From the NCBI GenBank assembly GCA_019752335.1, contig JAIEMJ010000030.1, positions 212,597 to 276,596 of the forward strand: a stretch of DNA of 64,000 nucleotides, given 5' to 3'. The notes under the pieces were generated by a model. It ran no database searches and was not told the origin of the DNA. It saw nothing but the letters and a program-made list of their open reading frames with translations. Below, one piece after another: positions 17,112-25,218 of the stretch. A program made the translations under genes and the position numbers. Position 1 is the stretch's first letter. Every line of letters starts with the position of its first letter. The DNA comes from Bryobacteraceae bacterium. Lineage in GTDB: Bacteria; Acidobacteriota; Terriglobia; Bryobacterales; Bryobacteraceae.

Positions 17112-17972
17112 GTGTCTCCTGTCGTTAAAGTGATTGCCGCTTCCCTCATCTGGGCCGGTTCCTGGCTCGCCGGGCGCATCGTCGCCCAATTTTCCCTGCC
17201 TCCCTTACATGCCGCGAGTTGGCGCTTCTTCTTCGGAGCGCTAGGCTTGAGCGTACTGTTGCTCGTCCGCCGGGAGCCCTGGCCGCGCGGACGCGCCTGG
17301 CTGTGGATGGCCGCCATGGCGCTTACCGGCATCGTCCTCTACAACGTCTGCTTCTTCTATGGGCTGCGCTTCATTCCCGCGGGCCGCGCGTCGCTGATTG
17401 TCGCGACGAACCCCTCGATGCTGTTGCTCTTCAGCGCGCTGCTCGGCGAGCGGCTCACCGGACGGCGCATGCTGGCCGTGGCCGTCGCCTTTAGCGGCGC
17501 CTTCCTGGCGCTGACGCAAGGCCAGTTCGCAGCCTTCTTCTCCGGCGGACTGGGCTTCGGCGACCTGGTGATCGGCGGCTGCGTCCTCGGCTGGAGCCTC
17601 TACACGATGGCGGGCCGGCCGGCCATCGCCCTCTCGACCCCCGTGGCCGCGACGTCCTATTCGACGCTGCTGGGCACGCTGATCATCTGGCTGCTGGACG
17701 CCGCGCTCTCGCCGCCCACGCCCGCCGGCGATTGGCCGCTGAAGCTGTGGCTGGCGCTCGCGTTCCTGGGCGTGATGGGTACGTCGCTCGCCTTCCTTTG
17801 GTATATGGATGCCGTCTACGCGCTAGGGCCGGCCCGCGCTGGCGCCTATCTGAATCTGGTGCCCGTCTTCGCCGTCGTGATGAGCGCCGTGTTTCAAGGC
17901 GAGCCCATCACCGTCTGGACCGCGGCCGCCGCCGTGCTGGTGCCGGCGGGCATTTGGCTGATGAATTCCTAG
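17112..17972 (+). CDS. EamA-family (DMT) transporter
   Basis: A 286-residue protein with ten hydrophobic segments arranged as two EamA repeats. The first repeat includes KVIAASLIWAGSWLAGRIVAQ and the segment FYGLRFIPAGRASLIVATNPSMLLLFSALL-like motif that marks the end of the repeat. The second includes LWYMDAVYALGPARAGAYLNLVPVFAVVMSAV. DMT proteins of this class export amino acids, sugars or metabolites. The start follows the hairpin by 21 bp. The start codon is GTG. It is followed 24 bp later by the sugar-binding lipoprotein, with no other ABC genes nearby. Confidence 0.85.
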   Translation: MSPVVKVIAASLIWAGSWLAGRIVAQFSLPPLHAASWRFFFGALGLSVLLLVRREPWPRGRAWLWMAAMALTGIVLYNVCFFYGLRFIPAGRASLIVATNPSMLLLFSALLGERLTGRRMLAVAVAFSGAFLALTQGQFAAFFSGGLGFGDLVIGGCVLGWSLYTMAGRPAIALSTPVAATSYSTLLGTLIIWLLDAALSPPTPAGDWPLKLWLALAFLGVMGTSLAFLWYMDAVYALGPARAGAYLNLVPVFAVVMSAVFQGEPITVWTAAAAVLVPAGIWLMNS

Positions 17973-17996
17973 GCCTGCTACCATCGAAGAGTTCCC

Positions 17997-18935
17997 ATGC
18001 GGCTCTTCTGCGTACTCGTTCTCCTGGTGTTCAGCAGTTGCCGCCCCGCGCCCAAACGTGTGATTGGCGTGGTTCCCAAAGGCGCCAATCATATCTTCTG
18101 GCTGACCGTGCGCGCCGGCGCCGAGAAAGCGGCCGCCGAATGCGGCGCCGAAGTGGAGTGGAACGCGCCATCGCTCGAGGTGGACGCCAGCCGCCAGATG
18201 GAGATCGTGGAGAGCATGGTGAACCGGCGCCTGGCGGGCATCGCGCTCGCTCCGGTGGACCGCCGCGCGCTGGTCCGCGTCGTCGACCGCGCCGCGAACC
18301 TGGGCATCCCCGTCGCGATCTTCGACTCCGCCATCGACACCACGCGCCGCCTCACCTACGTCGCCACCAACAATGAGGAGGGCGGGCGGATGGCCGCGCG
18401 CCGCCTCGCCGCCAGCATCGGGGAACACGGGCAAGTGGGCATCATCGGCTTTATGCCCGGCAGCGCCGCCACCGAAGAACGCGAACGCGGCTTCGCCAAC
18501 GAAATGCGCGAGAAGTACCCGCGCATTGAAGTGGTGGGCCTGCGCTTTGCCATGGCCGATCGCGCCAAGGCCCTGGCGCTCACCGAGAACATGCTCACCG
18601 CCTACCCTGCCCTCGCCGGGCTCTTCGCCGACAACGAAAGCTCCACCGCCGGCGCCGTGCAGGCCCTGAAGATTCGCGGCGCCAATCAGGTGAAGCTGGT
18701 CGCCTTCGACGCCTCCGAAGCGCTGGTGGAGGATCTGCGCAAGAACTGGATTGACGCGCTAGTGGTGCAGAATCCCTTCCTGATGGGCTACGAGTCGACG
18801 CGGGCGATTTGCCGGAAACTAGAAGGCGGCACACCGGCCGCGGAGTTCGATTCCGGGGCGAAGCTTGTCACGGCCCTCGACCTCGGCAAGCCCGAAATAC
18901 AAGCGCTGTTGTTCCCCAAAATTAATGCGCGCTAA
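17997..18935 (+). CDS. Periplasmic sugar-binding lipoprotein (RbsB-like)
   Basis: A 312-residue substrate-binding protein of the ribose/galactose type (Peripla_BP_4). A lipoprotein signal ends in LVFSSC with Cys15 as the lipidation site. The family pattern starts KRVIGVVPKGANHIFWLTVRAGAEKAA, continues IVESMVNRRLAGIALAPVDRRAL, and includes VAIFDSAIDTTRRLTYVATNNEEGGRMAAR-type hinge sequence. It binds a sugar and presents it to an ABC permease or a sensor. No permease or ATPase gene is adjacent, so it is an orphan here. The next gene starts 11 bp before its end. Confidence 0.88.
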   Translation: MRLFCVLVLLVFSSCRPAPKRVIGVVPKGANHIFWLTVRAGAEKAAAECGAEVEWNAPSLEVDASRQMEIVESMVNRRLAGIALAPVDRRALVRVVDRAANLGIPVAIFDSAIDTTRRLTYVATNNEEGGRMAARRLAASIGEHGQVGIIGFMPGSAATEERERGFANEMREKYPRIEVVGLRFAMADRAKALALTENMLTAYPALAGLFADNESSTAGAVQALKIRGANQVKLVAFDASEALVEDLRKNWIDALVVQNPFLMGYESTRAICRKLEGGTPAAEFDSGAKLVTALDLGKPEIQALLFPKINAR

Positions 18936-21027
18936 GTTACTCCCGCTCGCCTTACTCGTCCTCCAGCCCTTCGCCTTTTTCTCGCACGTCCTCATCAATC
19001 CCGAGTACCACATTCCCTGGGACCTCTTCGGTTTCCATCAGCCCTTATTCACGTTTCAAGCTCGCGAATTGCGCGAAGGCCACCTTCCTTTGTGGAATCC
19101 CATCATCTATTGCGGCTATCCCGGTTACGCGGATATACAGGCGCAGACGTTTTATCCGCCCGCTTGGGGAGTGTGGCTGGCGCGCAATGTGAGCCAGCGT
19201 TCCAACGAAGCTTACTTACTCGAGTGGTACAACACGCTGCACATGATGCTGGCGGGCCTGGGTATGTATTGGCTGTTGCGGCGCATGGGGCTGGCGCGCG
19301 CGCCGGCCTTGTTTGGCGGGACGATGTATCAGTTGTCGTCGTTCTTCGCGAGCCAGGCGCAACACGTGGGAGCGATCTGCGGCGCGGCGTGGTTGCCGCT
19401 GTGTTGGCTCGGCGTTTATGAGTTGCGCGAACGTTGGAACGCGCGTTGGTTTGCCCTACTGTCGTTTGCTTTGGGCATGGCCTTACTGAGTGGATTTACC
19501 GCGGTGACTTACGCGGTTTATACGGCCGTTATTTTATTCGCCGTCGCGTTGTGGATCTCCCGCGACGCCAATCGTTGGTGTCTCCCCAAGTTACTCGGCG
19601 CTTTCGCCGTCGCCGCCGGACTCTGCGCAGTCCAAATCCTCCCCGCCGTGGAGTTAGCCGGCCTCAGCTTCGCCAAGCTCCGCGCCGAGTGGTACCAAGG
19701 CGGCGGCTTGCCCGTCTATACCTGGAAGGCGATCTTCTGGCCCAACGCCTTCGGCGTTTTCAATGCCGACACCTTCAAAGAGGACTTCAATCTGACGTTC
19801 CTCTACCTCTACAACGGTGCCCTTCCGGTCGCGCTCACCATCGCCGCGCTCGTCTGGCGCGGCCGCCGCACGCGCGTCTTCGCCGGGCTCACCCTGGTGC
19901 TGCTGCTGCTCTGCTTCGGGAACCACGTCCCCGGCTTCACCCTGGTTTTCGAGTGGCTCCCGCGGAGCCTGCGCGGCGCCTGGTACGCCGAGTTCTTCAC
20001 CTGCGTCTTTTGCGCGGGCCTGGCATTGACGGCGTCGTTGATGCTGCAACGCATCCCCGGTGAGCGCTGGAAGTGGCTGGCGGCGGTGGCGCTGGCGGTG
20101 GAGTTGCTCGTCGCCGGCAGCCGGCGGCCCATGAATACGGGCGTGGGGAATTGGAAGTGGCAAAGCGCGGAGACGTCCATCGACGGCGTCTCGGCCATCG
20201 TCGACCATTTGCACGCCTCACTTGGGAAACAAACGCCGCCCCAGCGGATGGATAACCTGGAGTTGATATTCCACTTTTCGATGTCAGCGCCGCTGCGGAA
20301 TCTCCCGGCCGCCGGCGGCGACAACCCCTTCGCGCCGGAGCGCGTGCTGGAATTGCGCCGTGAGTTTACCAAAGGTAACCATTGGGAGCGCAATCTGCCG
20401 GTGAGCCGCCCGGAGTCGCCGTGGCTCAGCTTTCTGAACGTCGGACTGTTGGCCAGCCAAGGCCCGGTGGGCCCCGAGGTAGAAGCCGCCGGCTGGCGCC
20501 GCGACGGCTCGGACTACTGGATCCACTTCTACCGCAACCCCGCCCCCCAGCCGCGCTTCTTCCTGGTAGACGAAGTCCGCTGGGCCCCGGATGCCGAGCG
20601 AGCCCGCGCGCTGCTGAAGACGCTGGTGGCGGAACCCAACGGCTTACGTCAGTCGGCGGTGGTGGAGGGCGAGCCGGTGCCGGTGTCGGCCAAAGGCGAG
20701 GTCCGCGTGGTGAGCTACCGGGCGAATCGCGTTGAGCTAGAGACGGAAGCGGCGGGGCCGTCGTATTTGGTGACGTCAGAGACGGACTACCCCGGCTGGG
20801 AAACGACGATCGACGGGGCGAAGGCGGAGTCGAGGACGACGAACTACGCGTTCCGGGGTCTGGCAGTACCCGGGGGCCGGCACCGGATAGCCATGGAGTT
20901 CCGGCCAAAACCCCTCATTTGGGGCCTGACGATCAGTACCACAGTACTACTAGCACTCGCGGCGGCTGTGATATTCTTAGGAAGTCAGAGCCACCCTAGC
21001 TCAGTTGGTAGAGCGGCTGATTCGTAA
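18925..21027 (+). CDS. YfhO-like polytopic membrane protein whose 3' end runs into tRNA-Thr
   Basis: About 700 residues from ATG 18925 (MRAKLLPLALLVLQPFAFFS). An earlier ATG lies deep in the preceding gene. Some twelve hydrophobic segments are followed by a soluble domain and a final helix (LIWGLTISTTVLLALAAAVIF). The N-terminal pattern HIPWDLFGFHQPLFTFQARELREGHLPLWNPIIYCGYP is typical of YfhO/DUF6541-type GT-C proteins, some of which glycosylate lipoteichoic acid or envelope polymers. The stop codon TAA at 21025-21027 falls in the anticodon loop of the tRNA gene, so 38 nt are shared. It overlaps the lipoprotein gene by 11 bp. Leu-Leu pairs here often use TTA-CTC. Confidence 0.8.
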   Translation: MRAKLLPLALLVLQPFAFFSHVLINPEYHIPWDLFGFHQPLFTFQARELREGHLPLWNPIIYCGYPGYADIQAQTFYPPAWGVWLARNVSQRSNEAYLLEWYNTLHMMLAGLGMYWLLRRMGLARAPALFGGTMYQLSSFFASQAQHVGAICGAAWLPLCWLGVYELRERWNARWFALLSFALGMALLSGFTAVTYAVYTAVILFAVALWISRDANRWCLPKLLGAFAVAAGLCAVQILPAVELAGLSFAKLRAEWYQGGGLPVYTWKAIFWPNAFGVFNADTFKEDFNLTFLYLYNGALPVALTIAALVWRGRRTRVFAGLTLVLLLLCFGNHVPGFTLVFEWLPRSLRGAWYAEFFTCVFCAGLALTASLMLQRIPGERWKWLAAVALAVELLVAGSRRPMNTGVGNWKWQSAETSIDGVSAIVDHLHASLGKQTPPQRMDNLELIFHFSMSAPLRNLPAAGGDNPFAPERVLELRREFTKGNHWERNLPVSRPESPWLSFLNVGLLASQGPVGPEVEAAGWRRDGSDYWIHFYRNPAPQPRFFLVDEVRWAPDAERARALLKTLVAEPNGLRQSAVVEGEPVPVSAKGEVRVVSYRANRVELETEAAGPSYLVTSETDYPGWETTIDGAKAESRTTNYAFRGLAVPGGRHRIAMEFRPKPLIWGLTISTTVLLALAAAVIFLGSQSHPSSVGRAADS

Positions 21028-21065
21028 TCAGCAGGTCGCCAGTTCGATCCTGGCGGGTGGCTCCA
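20990..21065 (+). tRNA. tRNA-Thr (anticodon CGT), CCA encoded
   Basis: A complete cloverleaf can be folded by eye: acceptor GCCACCC/GGGTGGC, D-stem GCTC/GAGC with loop AGTTGGTA, anticodon stem GCTGA/TCAGC with loop TTCGTAA, T-arm GCCAG-TTCGATC-CTGGC, discriminator T and an encoded CCA at 21063-21065. The anticodon CGT reads ACG (Thr). The 3' half from 21020 is duplicated at 33456, showing that the gene is the integration target of the adjacent element and that the element restores its 3' end. Confidence 0.97.
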
Positions 21066-21068
21066 GAA
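21020..21068 (+). repeat. Attachment-site repeat, left copy (within tRNA-Thr)
   Basis: A 49-bp segment running from the anticodon loop to three bases past CCA, identical by eye to 33456-33504. It is the left boundary of the integrated element. Confidence 0.95.
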
Positions 21069-21077
21069 TATCTTCAA

Positions 21078-21127
21078 CCGTATCAATTAGATACGGCGAA
21101 TCGAAAAGCGGCCTTCGTGGCCGCTTT
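21078..21127 (+). terminator. Two consecutive hairpins just inside the left end
   Basis: CCGTATC-AATTA-GATACGG (21078-21096) is followed by AAAGCGGCC-TTCGT-GGCCGCTTT (21105-21127). The second stem ends in a short T-run and is a plausible Rho-independent terminator for tRNA-Thr transcription in the integrated state. Both stems are perfect. Confidence 0.7.
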
Positions 21128-21132
21128 CGTCA

Positions 21133-21154
21133 TTTGAAACGGTTTTTGAAACGG
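21133..21154 (+). repeat. Paired direct repeat TTTGAAACGG, left end
   Basis: Two copies of TTTGAAACGG spaced 12 bp start-to-start, 65 bp inside the left attachment repeat. The same pair, same spacing and orientation, lies at 33303-33324. Likely arm-type binding sites for the integrase or excisionase. Confidence 0.7.
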
Positions 21155-21230
21155 GGTCACCCCAATTCCTTCCAGGAAAAACTTGGGGAAGACTGTACGA
21201 CGCTCCAGAATTATCAGCGGTCCAGGATCG

Positions 21231-22547
21231 CTATTTCAGGAGAACATCAACAGCTAGGTTGTTCCACTTCTTTAGGTCCGGAATCGTGTACTGGCCCTGC
21301 ACCTTCAAATCTTCGTACTCACCCTTGTTCGTATAAAGTGCTTTGCGTAGGTTCGCCCCCACTCCCATGAACGGCACCGGGAATGCTTTTATGATCTTCA
21401 CCTTCGATGTAGTAGGCTGCCTGAACCACCCGCCTTCTTGAGGGAACAAGAGGCCGTAGGCATCGAGCGCCTTAGGGATTTCCTCCACAGGAATACCCGT
21501 TCGAATGGACAGGGCTTCAAATTCTTGATCTTTAAGATCTGTCAGGATAAAGCCACCGAAAAACCAGAGGAACCACTGCCAGAAGATTGCATAGCGATGA
21601 AAATACTGATGTGTGGATATGGCTTCTAGGCCATCAATAAAGCTTTGAGGTGCATTCGAGAAGTTGATGCCAAATATCTTCGTAACTTTGCTGCCAGCCT
21701 TCTCAGGCTGACCCGCTTGTTGGTAAAGAACATGGTCGATGGCATGCTTCAAGATCGCAAGGCGTGCACGATGCTCTATATATGTCGATATTTGAATGTC
21801 GGTATAGTCACAAGCGTAGAACGTTCGGTTGAAAATACCCGTATCAATATTAGCTACGTCATCATCGAACTCGTGACCAAGCTCTTCATGTGCGCACTTG
21901 GCCGACAAGCGCGGGTATTCCTGAAAGGTCTCGTATAGTTTCTGAGCTCTATTCACGGCTCCCTGAGTGAAGAATACTCCGCTGTTGACGGAAAATATGT
22001 AGCCGTCCATAGCCCGGAAGCGCTTGACACCCTCCACAGTCTTCTTCTTGATCGTCAAACGCTTGAGCAAGTTTCGCTCTATCCAATACGAGAAGCGCCA
22101 CAAAGAATGGTCTGTCTCACTTACCGAATAATTCTTGAGCAATCCGCTCAAGGCGGTGGCGGCATTTGCAAGGTCACTAACGACAACTAACTCGATCTCC
22201 AAACTAGATGATTTTTTCTGATAGAATAGCTGGGCAGGCGGCTCTTTGGATTCCTTGACGATCAATGACCCTTTGCCGATCTCAAGATACTTTAGCCATC
22301 CGTACACCTTGAAGATTTCCGGAAAACCCCACCCACCACCCTTGATCTCGATCAGACGAACGTCGGGTGGAGCCAAGCTGTAGTCAGTTGCGATGATGTC
22401 CAGCTCCAGAACCTCTTTAATGTCACGCTCGATTATGTTGCGCTCGACATAGTGCCCGGCGCATTGGAAGTGGGCAGATATATCTTCTTCGAACTCCTTG
22501 TCTGTCGGATGCGCCGGAAGCGCCACCGCCTTCTTGGCGCTGCTCAT
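21231..22547 (-). CDS. Large protein with N-terminal PD-(D/E)XK nuclease-like region
   Basis: A 438-residue protein with no full-length family that I recognise. Residues about 20-85 read EFEEDISAHFQCAGHYVERN, then VLELDIIATDY and VRLIEIKGGGWGFPEIFKVY. The order E-x(n)-D-x(n)-ExK is the signature of restriction-endonuclease-fold proteins. The rest is mixed alpha/beta with a hydrophobic segment YAIFWQWFLWFFGGFILTD around residue 325. AT content is visibly higher than in the flanks, indicating recent transfer. It is the cargo gene nearest the left end, 67 bp downstream of a leftward group of small genes, and may share their transcript. A defence or interference nuclease is the best inference. 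Confidence 0.6.
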   Translation of the reverse strand: MSSAKKAVALPAHPTDKEFEEDISAHFQCAGHYVERNIIERDIKEVLELDIIATDYSLAPPDVRLIEIKGGGWGFPEIFKVYGWLKYLEIGKGSLIVKESKEPPAQLFYQKKSSSLEIELVVVSDLANAATALSGLLKNYSVSETDHSLWRFSYWIERNLLKRLTIKKKTVEGVKRFRAMDGYIFSVNSGVFFTQGAVNRAQKLYETFQEYPRLSAKCAHEELGHEFDDDVANIDTGIFNRTFYACDYTDIQISTYIEHRARLAILKHAIDHVLYQQAGQPEKAGSKVTKIFGINFSNAPQSFIDGLEAISTHQYFHRYAIFWQWFLWFFGGFILTDLKDQEFEALSIRTGIPVEEIPKALDAYGLLFPQEGGWFRQPTTSKVKIIKAFPVPFMGVGANLRKALYTNKGEYEDLKVQGQYTIPDLKKWNNLAVDVLLK

Positions 22548-22614
22548 ACATCTCCTTCGTCCTCGGTATTAGAAGTCCGCAGGAGTAGCATAACTCATTT
22601 GCGCGATGATTCTG

Positions 22615-22983
22615 TTACCTCAACACCCTCAAGAACTCATGGAGGTCTGCCCGATCCGGCGTCCATTGCGGGCGGCACCAGAACTCTCGCCGGCCAGTGC
22701 GAACGCCGAAACGCTGAAGGAGGAATTGGCGCACCGTCACCTTGCCGCTCTTGAGCGTGACGCGGGCGGCATCGGCCTCGCCGCGCTGGCGGAGTTCAGC
22801 GGCGGCCATCCTTAAGGTGTCGCCCCACGTATAGCAACCGTCCGCTAACGAACGCTGGCCGATCCGGCCTTGGGACAAGTAGAGGTCCGATGGGTCAACC
22901 TCGCCGTTGTGGTGGGAAACCCCCACCAGGGCTTCGCAAAGTTGCGTTGCCATTCTTTCGTTCTCCTTGTTGAATTCGGCCAA
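22615..22983 (-). CDS. Unknown element protein, 122 residues
   Basis: A 122-residue soluble protein with no recognised domain. A helical N-terminus (MAEFNKENERMATQLCEAL) is followed by SDLYLSQGRIGQRSLADGCY and a basic C-terminal half with RQFLLQRFGVRTGRREFW and WTPDRADLHEFLRVLR. It overlaps the preceding gene by 89 bp and is the last of four short leftward genes before the PD-(D/E)XK-like gene. The overlap in two frames means that one of the two starts could be further downstream, for example Met11 here. Location in the element suggests a satellite or phage accessory role only. Confidence 0.5.
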   Translation of the reverse strand: MAEFNKENERMATQLCEALVGVSHHNGEVDPSDLYLSQGRIGQRSLADGCYTWGDTLRMAAAELRQRGEADAARVTLKSGKVTVRQFLLQRFGVRTGRREFWCRPQWTPDRADLHEFLRVLR

Positions 22984-23185
22984 GAATCGCGAGTTGGAGC
23001 GCTTGGCCTGTCCGCGATCCCATCACCTCATCTCCAGCAGTGCGATGCAGCGCCTGAAGGAGTTCGCGCCATTTGGAAGCCGCACAAGTGCCGGTCTTGT
23101 CGAGGTCACGCTGGATCTCGCCCGCGAGCCGGGCAACGTCGTGGCCCAGTGCGGTTTGAATGCTCAGTCTTTGCGCGGCGGTCAT
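22895..23185 (-). CDS. Unknown element protein, 96 residues
   Basis: A 96-residue soluble protein starting MTAAQRLSIQTALGHDVARL, helical throughout its first 70 residues, with a Gly/Arg/Pro-rich tail that overlaps the next gene. No family is recognised. Its ATG overlaps the stop of the 95-residue gene upstream by 4 bp, the usual mark of translational coupling, which is the main support for its being real. Function unknown. Confidence 0.5.
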   Translation of the reverse strand: MTAAQRLSIQTALGHDVARLAGEIQRDLDKTGTCAASKWRELLQALHRTAGDEVMGSRTGQALQLAILGRIQQGERKNGNATLRSPGGGFPPQRRG

Positions 23186-23469
23186 TCTGCTTTGGGAAGC
23201 GGCTCAGGATCGGCCTCGCGGATGTATTCAACATCGGCCAGATCGCCCTGACGCTCAGCCGAGAGCGTAACTCGGTCCGCATCACCATAGATGGTGGTGG
23301 ACTCGCCCGGCCACAAGGCAATGCGTCCAGTGGGCAGGTCGATGAAGATTCGGCGGATGCTGCTCGGACTGTTCTTGACGGTGGGCTGCGAGACTGCACC
23401 GTGGGTCAAGCTCGACAACGGCGTGTCGGCCATCAGGCGGTGCGTTTTGGAACCATTGATTTCCTGCAT
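23182..23469 (-). CDS. Unknown element protein, 95 residues
   Basis: A 95-residue soluble protein. The middle part (SSIRRIFIDLPTGRIALWPGESTTIYGDADRVTLSAER) predicts a small beta-rich domain, followed by an acidic tail. No family is recognised. It lies 14 bp after the 284-residue gene and its stop overlaps the next start by 4 bp, so it belongs to a four-gene leftward operon that diverges from the terminase genes. Confidence 0.5.
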   Translation of the reverse strand: MQEINGSKTHRLMADTPLSSLTHGAVSQPTVKNSPSSIRRIFIDLPTGRIALWPGESTTIYGDADRVTLSAERQGDLADVEYIREADPEPLPKAE

Positions 23470-23483
23470 TGTTGTTCCTCTCT

Positions 23484-24338
23484 TTACTCTTCAACTTCAA
23501 CGGGCAGACTCAGCTTGCCCAGCGCATGACCGATCCGGAGCGTGGTGGCGCGGTTGGTTTTGCCGGAGAAGTCCGCCCAGGCGGCATAGGCAATGTTGTA
23601 GTGATCGATGACTTGCTGGAGAAGCGGCTGGGCTTGGTCATGCTCCGTCACGCGGATGAGTTGCAACAGCGCCGCGTTCTCGAATGCGCGATCCTCTTTG
23701 TGCTTGCGGCCGAAATTCTCGACCCGAATGCAGTCGAGCAGCACGATCGATTGCACGCTGCCATCGTCGATGGCGTTCTGTGCGAGCCGATTGAGTTCGA
23801 TCGCCGCCATGCCACGGAGGAAGGTCGCATAGCTGGCCTTCAGCGCGGCGAGGTCCGCATACTTCAGTCCGGCACTGAAGCGGCTGAGGCAGGAAATCTT
23901 ATCGAACACTCTCGCGCTCAACGTTCGGGCGCTGTGGGCCGCACGATGCATGGTGTTGATGATGGGCGGCACCACGCTATCGAGTTCCTTGCGGACTCCG
24001 ATGATGCGGTGCACGACTTGCTTTTGAGCGTGGCTCGCGACTTCCTGTTGGAGACGTTGCTCAGCGGCGGTTCGGAGGACAGTGCCGTTGGCCTGCCGTT
24101 GACCGATCTCGATGAGTGAGGGAGCCGCTTCTGCCCGCAAGGCTTCGATGCGCTTGGTGCCATCCGCAATCGCGGCATTGACCTCACGGAGGCGGGTTTC
24201 TTGCTGGTGGAGGAAGGTCTTTTCGAGCCATTCAAGGCTGAAGGTGCTGGGGGCGATACCGTTGGGCGGCCATGGTGCTTGTGACGCGGGGTCATCAGCA
24301 GGACCGAAAGGGACGCGGGGACGAAGGGGAATCGACAT
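23484..24338 (-). CDS. Unknown helical element protein, 284 residues
   Basis: About 284 residues from ATG 24338 (MSIPLRPRVPFGPADDPASQ); an ATG seven codons upstream is less likely. After a Pro-rich N-terminus the chain is almost wholly alpha-helical, with a likely coiled coil at about residues 40-130 (TFLHQQETRLREVNAAIADG, AAEQRLQQEVASHAQKQVVH). No known phage structural or regulatory family is recognised. It is the first gene of the leftward operon and is separated from the rightward terminase genes by about 295 bp of promoter DNA. Confidence 0.55.
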   Translation of the reverse strand: MSIPLRPRVPFGPADDPASQAPWPPNGIAPSTFSLEWLEKTFLHQQETRLREVNAAIADGTKRIEALRAEAAPSLIEIGQRQANGTVLRTAAEQRLQQEVASHAQKQVVHRIIGVRKELDSVVPPIINTMHRAAHSARTLSARVFDKISCLSRFSAGLKYADLAALKASYATFLRGMAAIELNRLAQNAIDDGSVQSIVLLDCIRVENFGRKHKEDRAFENAALLQLIRVTEHDQAQPLLQQVIDHYNIAYAAWADFSGKTNRATTLRIGHALGKLSLPVEVEE

Positions 24339-24633
24339 ATTGGAAACTCTCCAGTTCAAAAAATCGGGCCAGATGGCCGTCTGGAGGGTTCCCGCAAACT
24401 CGGGAGGGTTCGCACAGTATCAAACTTGATTCCATGCTTGCCAGAAAAACCTTCCAGCCCGTCAAACAAAGGAAGAAACAATCAACTTCAACAACACCAA
24501 TCGAGGTAAATCGGATGGCTTGCGTAACTACGTCCTAAATATAGCTTGGCCATAATTACTCACCTTCTATTCGTGATTGAACAAAAACGGACTTGTAAGT
24601 TGGTCTAAATCGCGCCCGCAATAATCGAAGGTA
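24339..24633. promoter_or_regulatory. Divergent intergenic region between the helical protein and terS
   Basis: About 295 bp without a credible gene. It must hold promoters for both the leftward four-gene operon and the rightward terminase genes. A near-direct repeat GGAGGGTTC-CGCA occurs at about 24382 and 24405. The right half, near the terS start, is AT-rich. No clear operator palindrome is seen. Confidence 0.5.
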
Positions 24634-25218
24634 ATGGCCAAGGATGTAAGTAAGTCGAAACCAGTGATGACGCCCGAAGAGCGCTCAGCGGAGATGCGGC
24701 GGCGCATCATGCTCCGATGGGTGAAGAAAGATCCCTTTCGGAATACACCTGGTGAAGCAGCGATTGAGCTGGTGCGGCACGCTTGCTCGGTGGGCGCTAC
24801 GGTGGCGCGGATTTGCGAGGTGCTGGACATCCCCGAGAGCAAGTTCAAGCGGTTCATGCTGCATCCACCATTCGCTGCGGCGGTGAAGGCTGGACGACAG
24901 ATCGAGCATGACGCGCTGGTGAACAAGCTGACTGAACTCGCGCTGGGTGGGAGCGTGACGGCGCTCATCTTTGCGTTGAAGAGCCGACATAACTACAACG
25001 ACAGCGGGAATGGGACTGCGACATTGGTCGAGAACAAGGTCAGCGTCAACTTTGTGCTGCCTGATGCCTTGAAGCCAACCGAGTATCTACAGACACTTGT
25101 CGCGTCTGCTGAGGTGATTGCACCCGGTGACGCGGCGCGCGCCTTGGCCAAGCCTGGCGTCAAGAAAGCAGTAATCCGCCAACTGGTGCGAGCAGAGGGA
25201 GACAATAATGCGGAATGA
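24634..25218 (+). CDS. Terminase small subunit-like protein
   Basis: A 194-residue protein whose middle (EAAIELVRHACSVGATVARI, CEVLDIPESKFKRFMLHPPF, AAAVKAGRQIEHDALVNKLT) shows the helix-turn-helix and helical pattern of phage small terminases that bind pac/cos DNA. It is followed by LALGGSVTALIFALKSRHNY, a common continuation in such proteins. The C-terminus overlaps the large-subunit gene by 11 bp, which strongly supports the assignment. In satellites a dedicated TerS redirects packaging to satellite DNA. Assignment rests on context plus fold pattern, not on strong sequence identity. Confidence 0.72.
   Translation: MAKDVSKSKPVMTPEERSAEMRRRIMLRWVKKDPFRNTPGEAAIELVRHACSVGATVARICEVLDIPESKFKRFMLHPPFAAAVKAGRQIEHDALVNKLTELALGGSVTALIFALKSRHNYNDSGNGTATLVENKVSVNFVLPDALKPTEYLQTLVASAEVIAPGDAARALAKPGVKKAVIRQLVRAEGDNNAE

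Noticed and set aside
24560-24633. A second small terminase start or regulator upstream of terS
   Set aside because: No reading frame with a start and coding pattern fits; the stretch is better read as promoter DNA.
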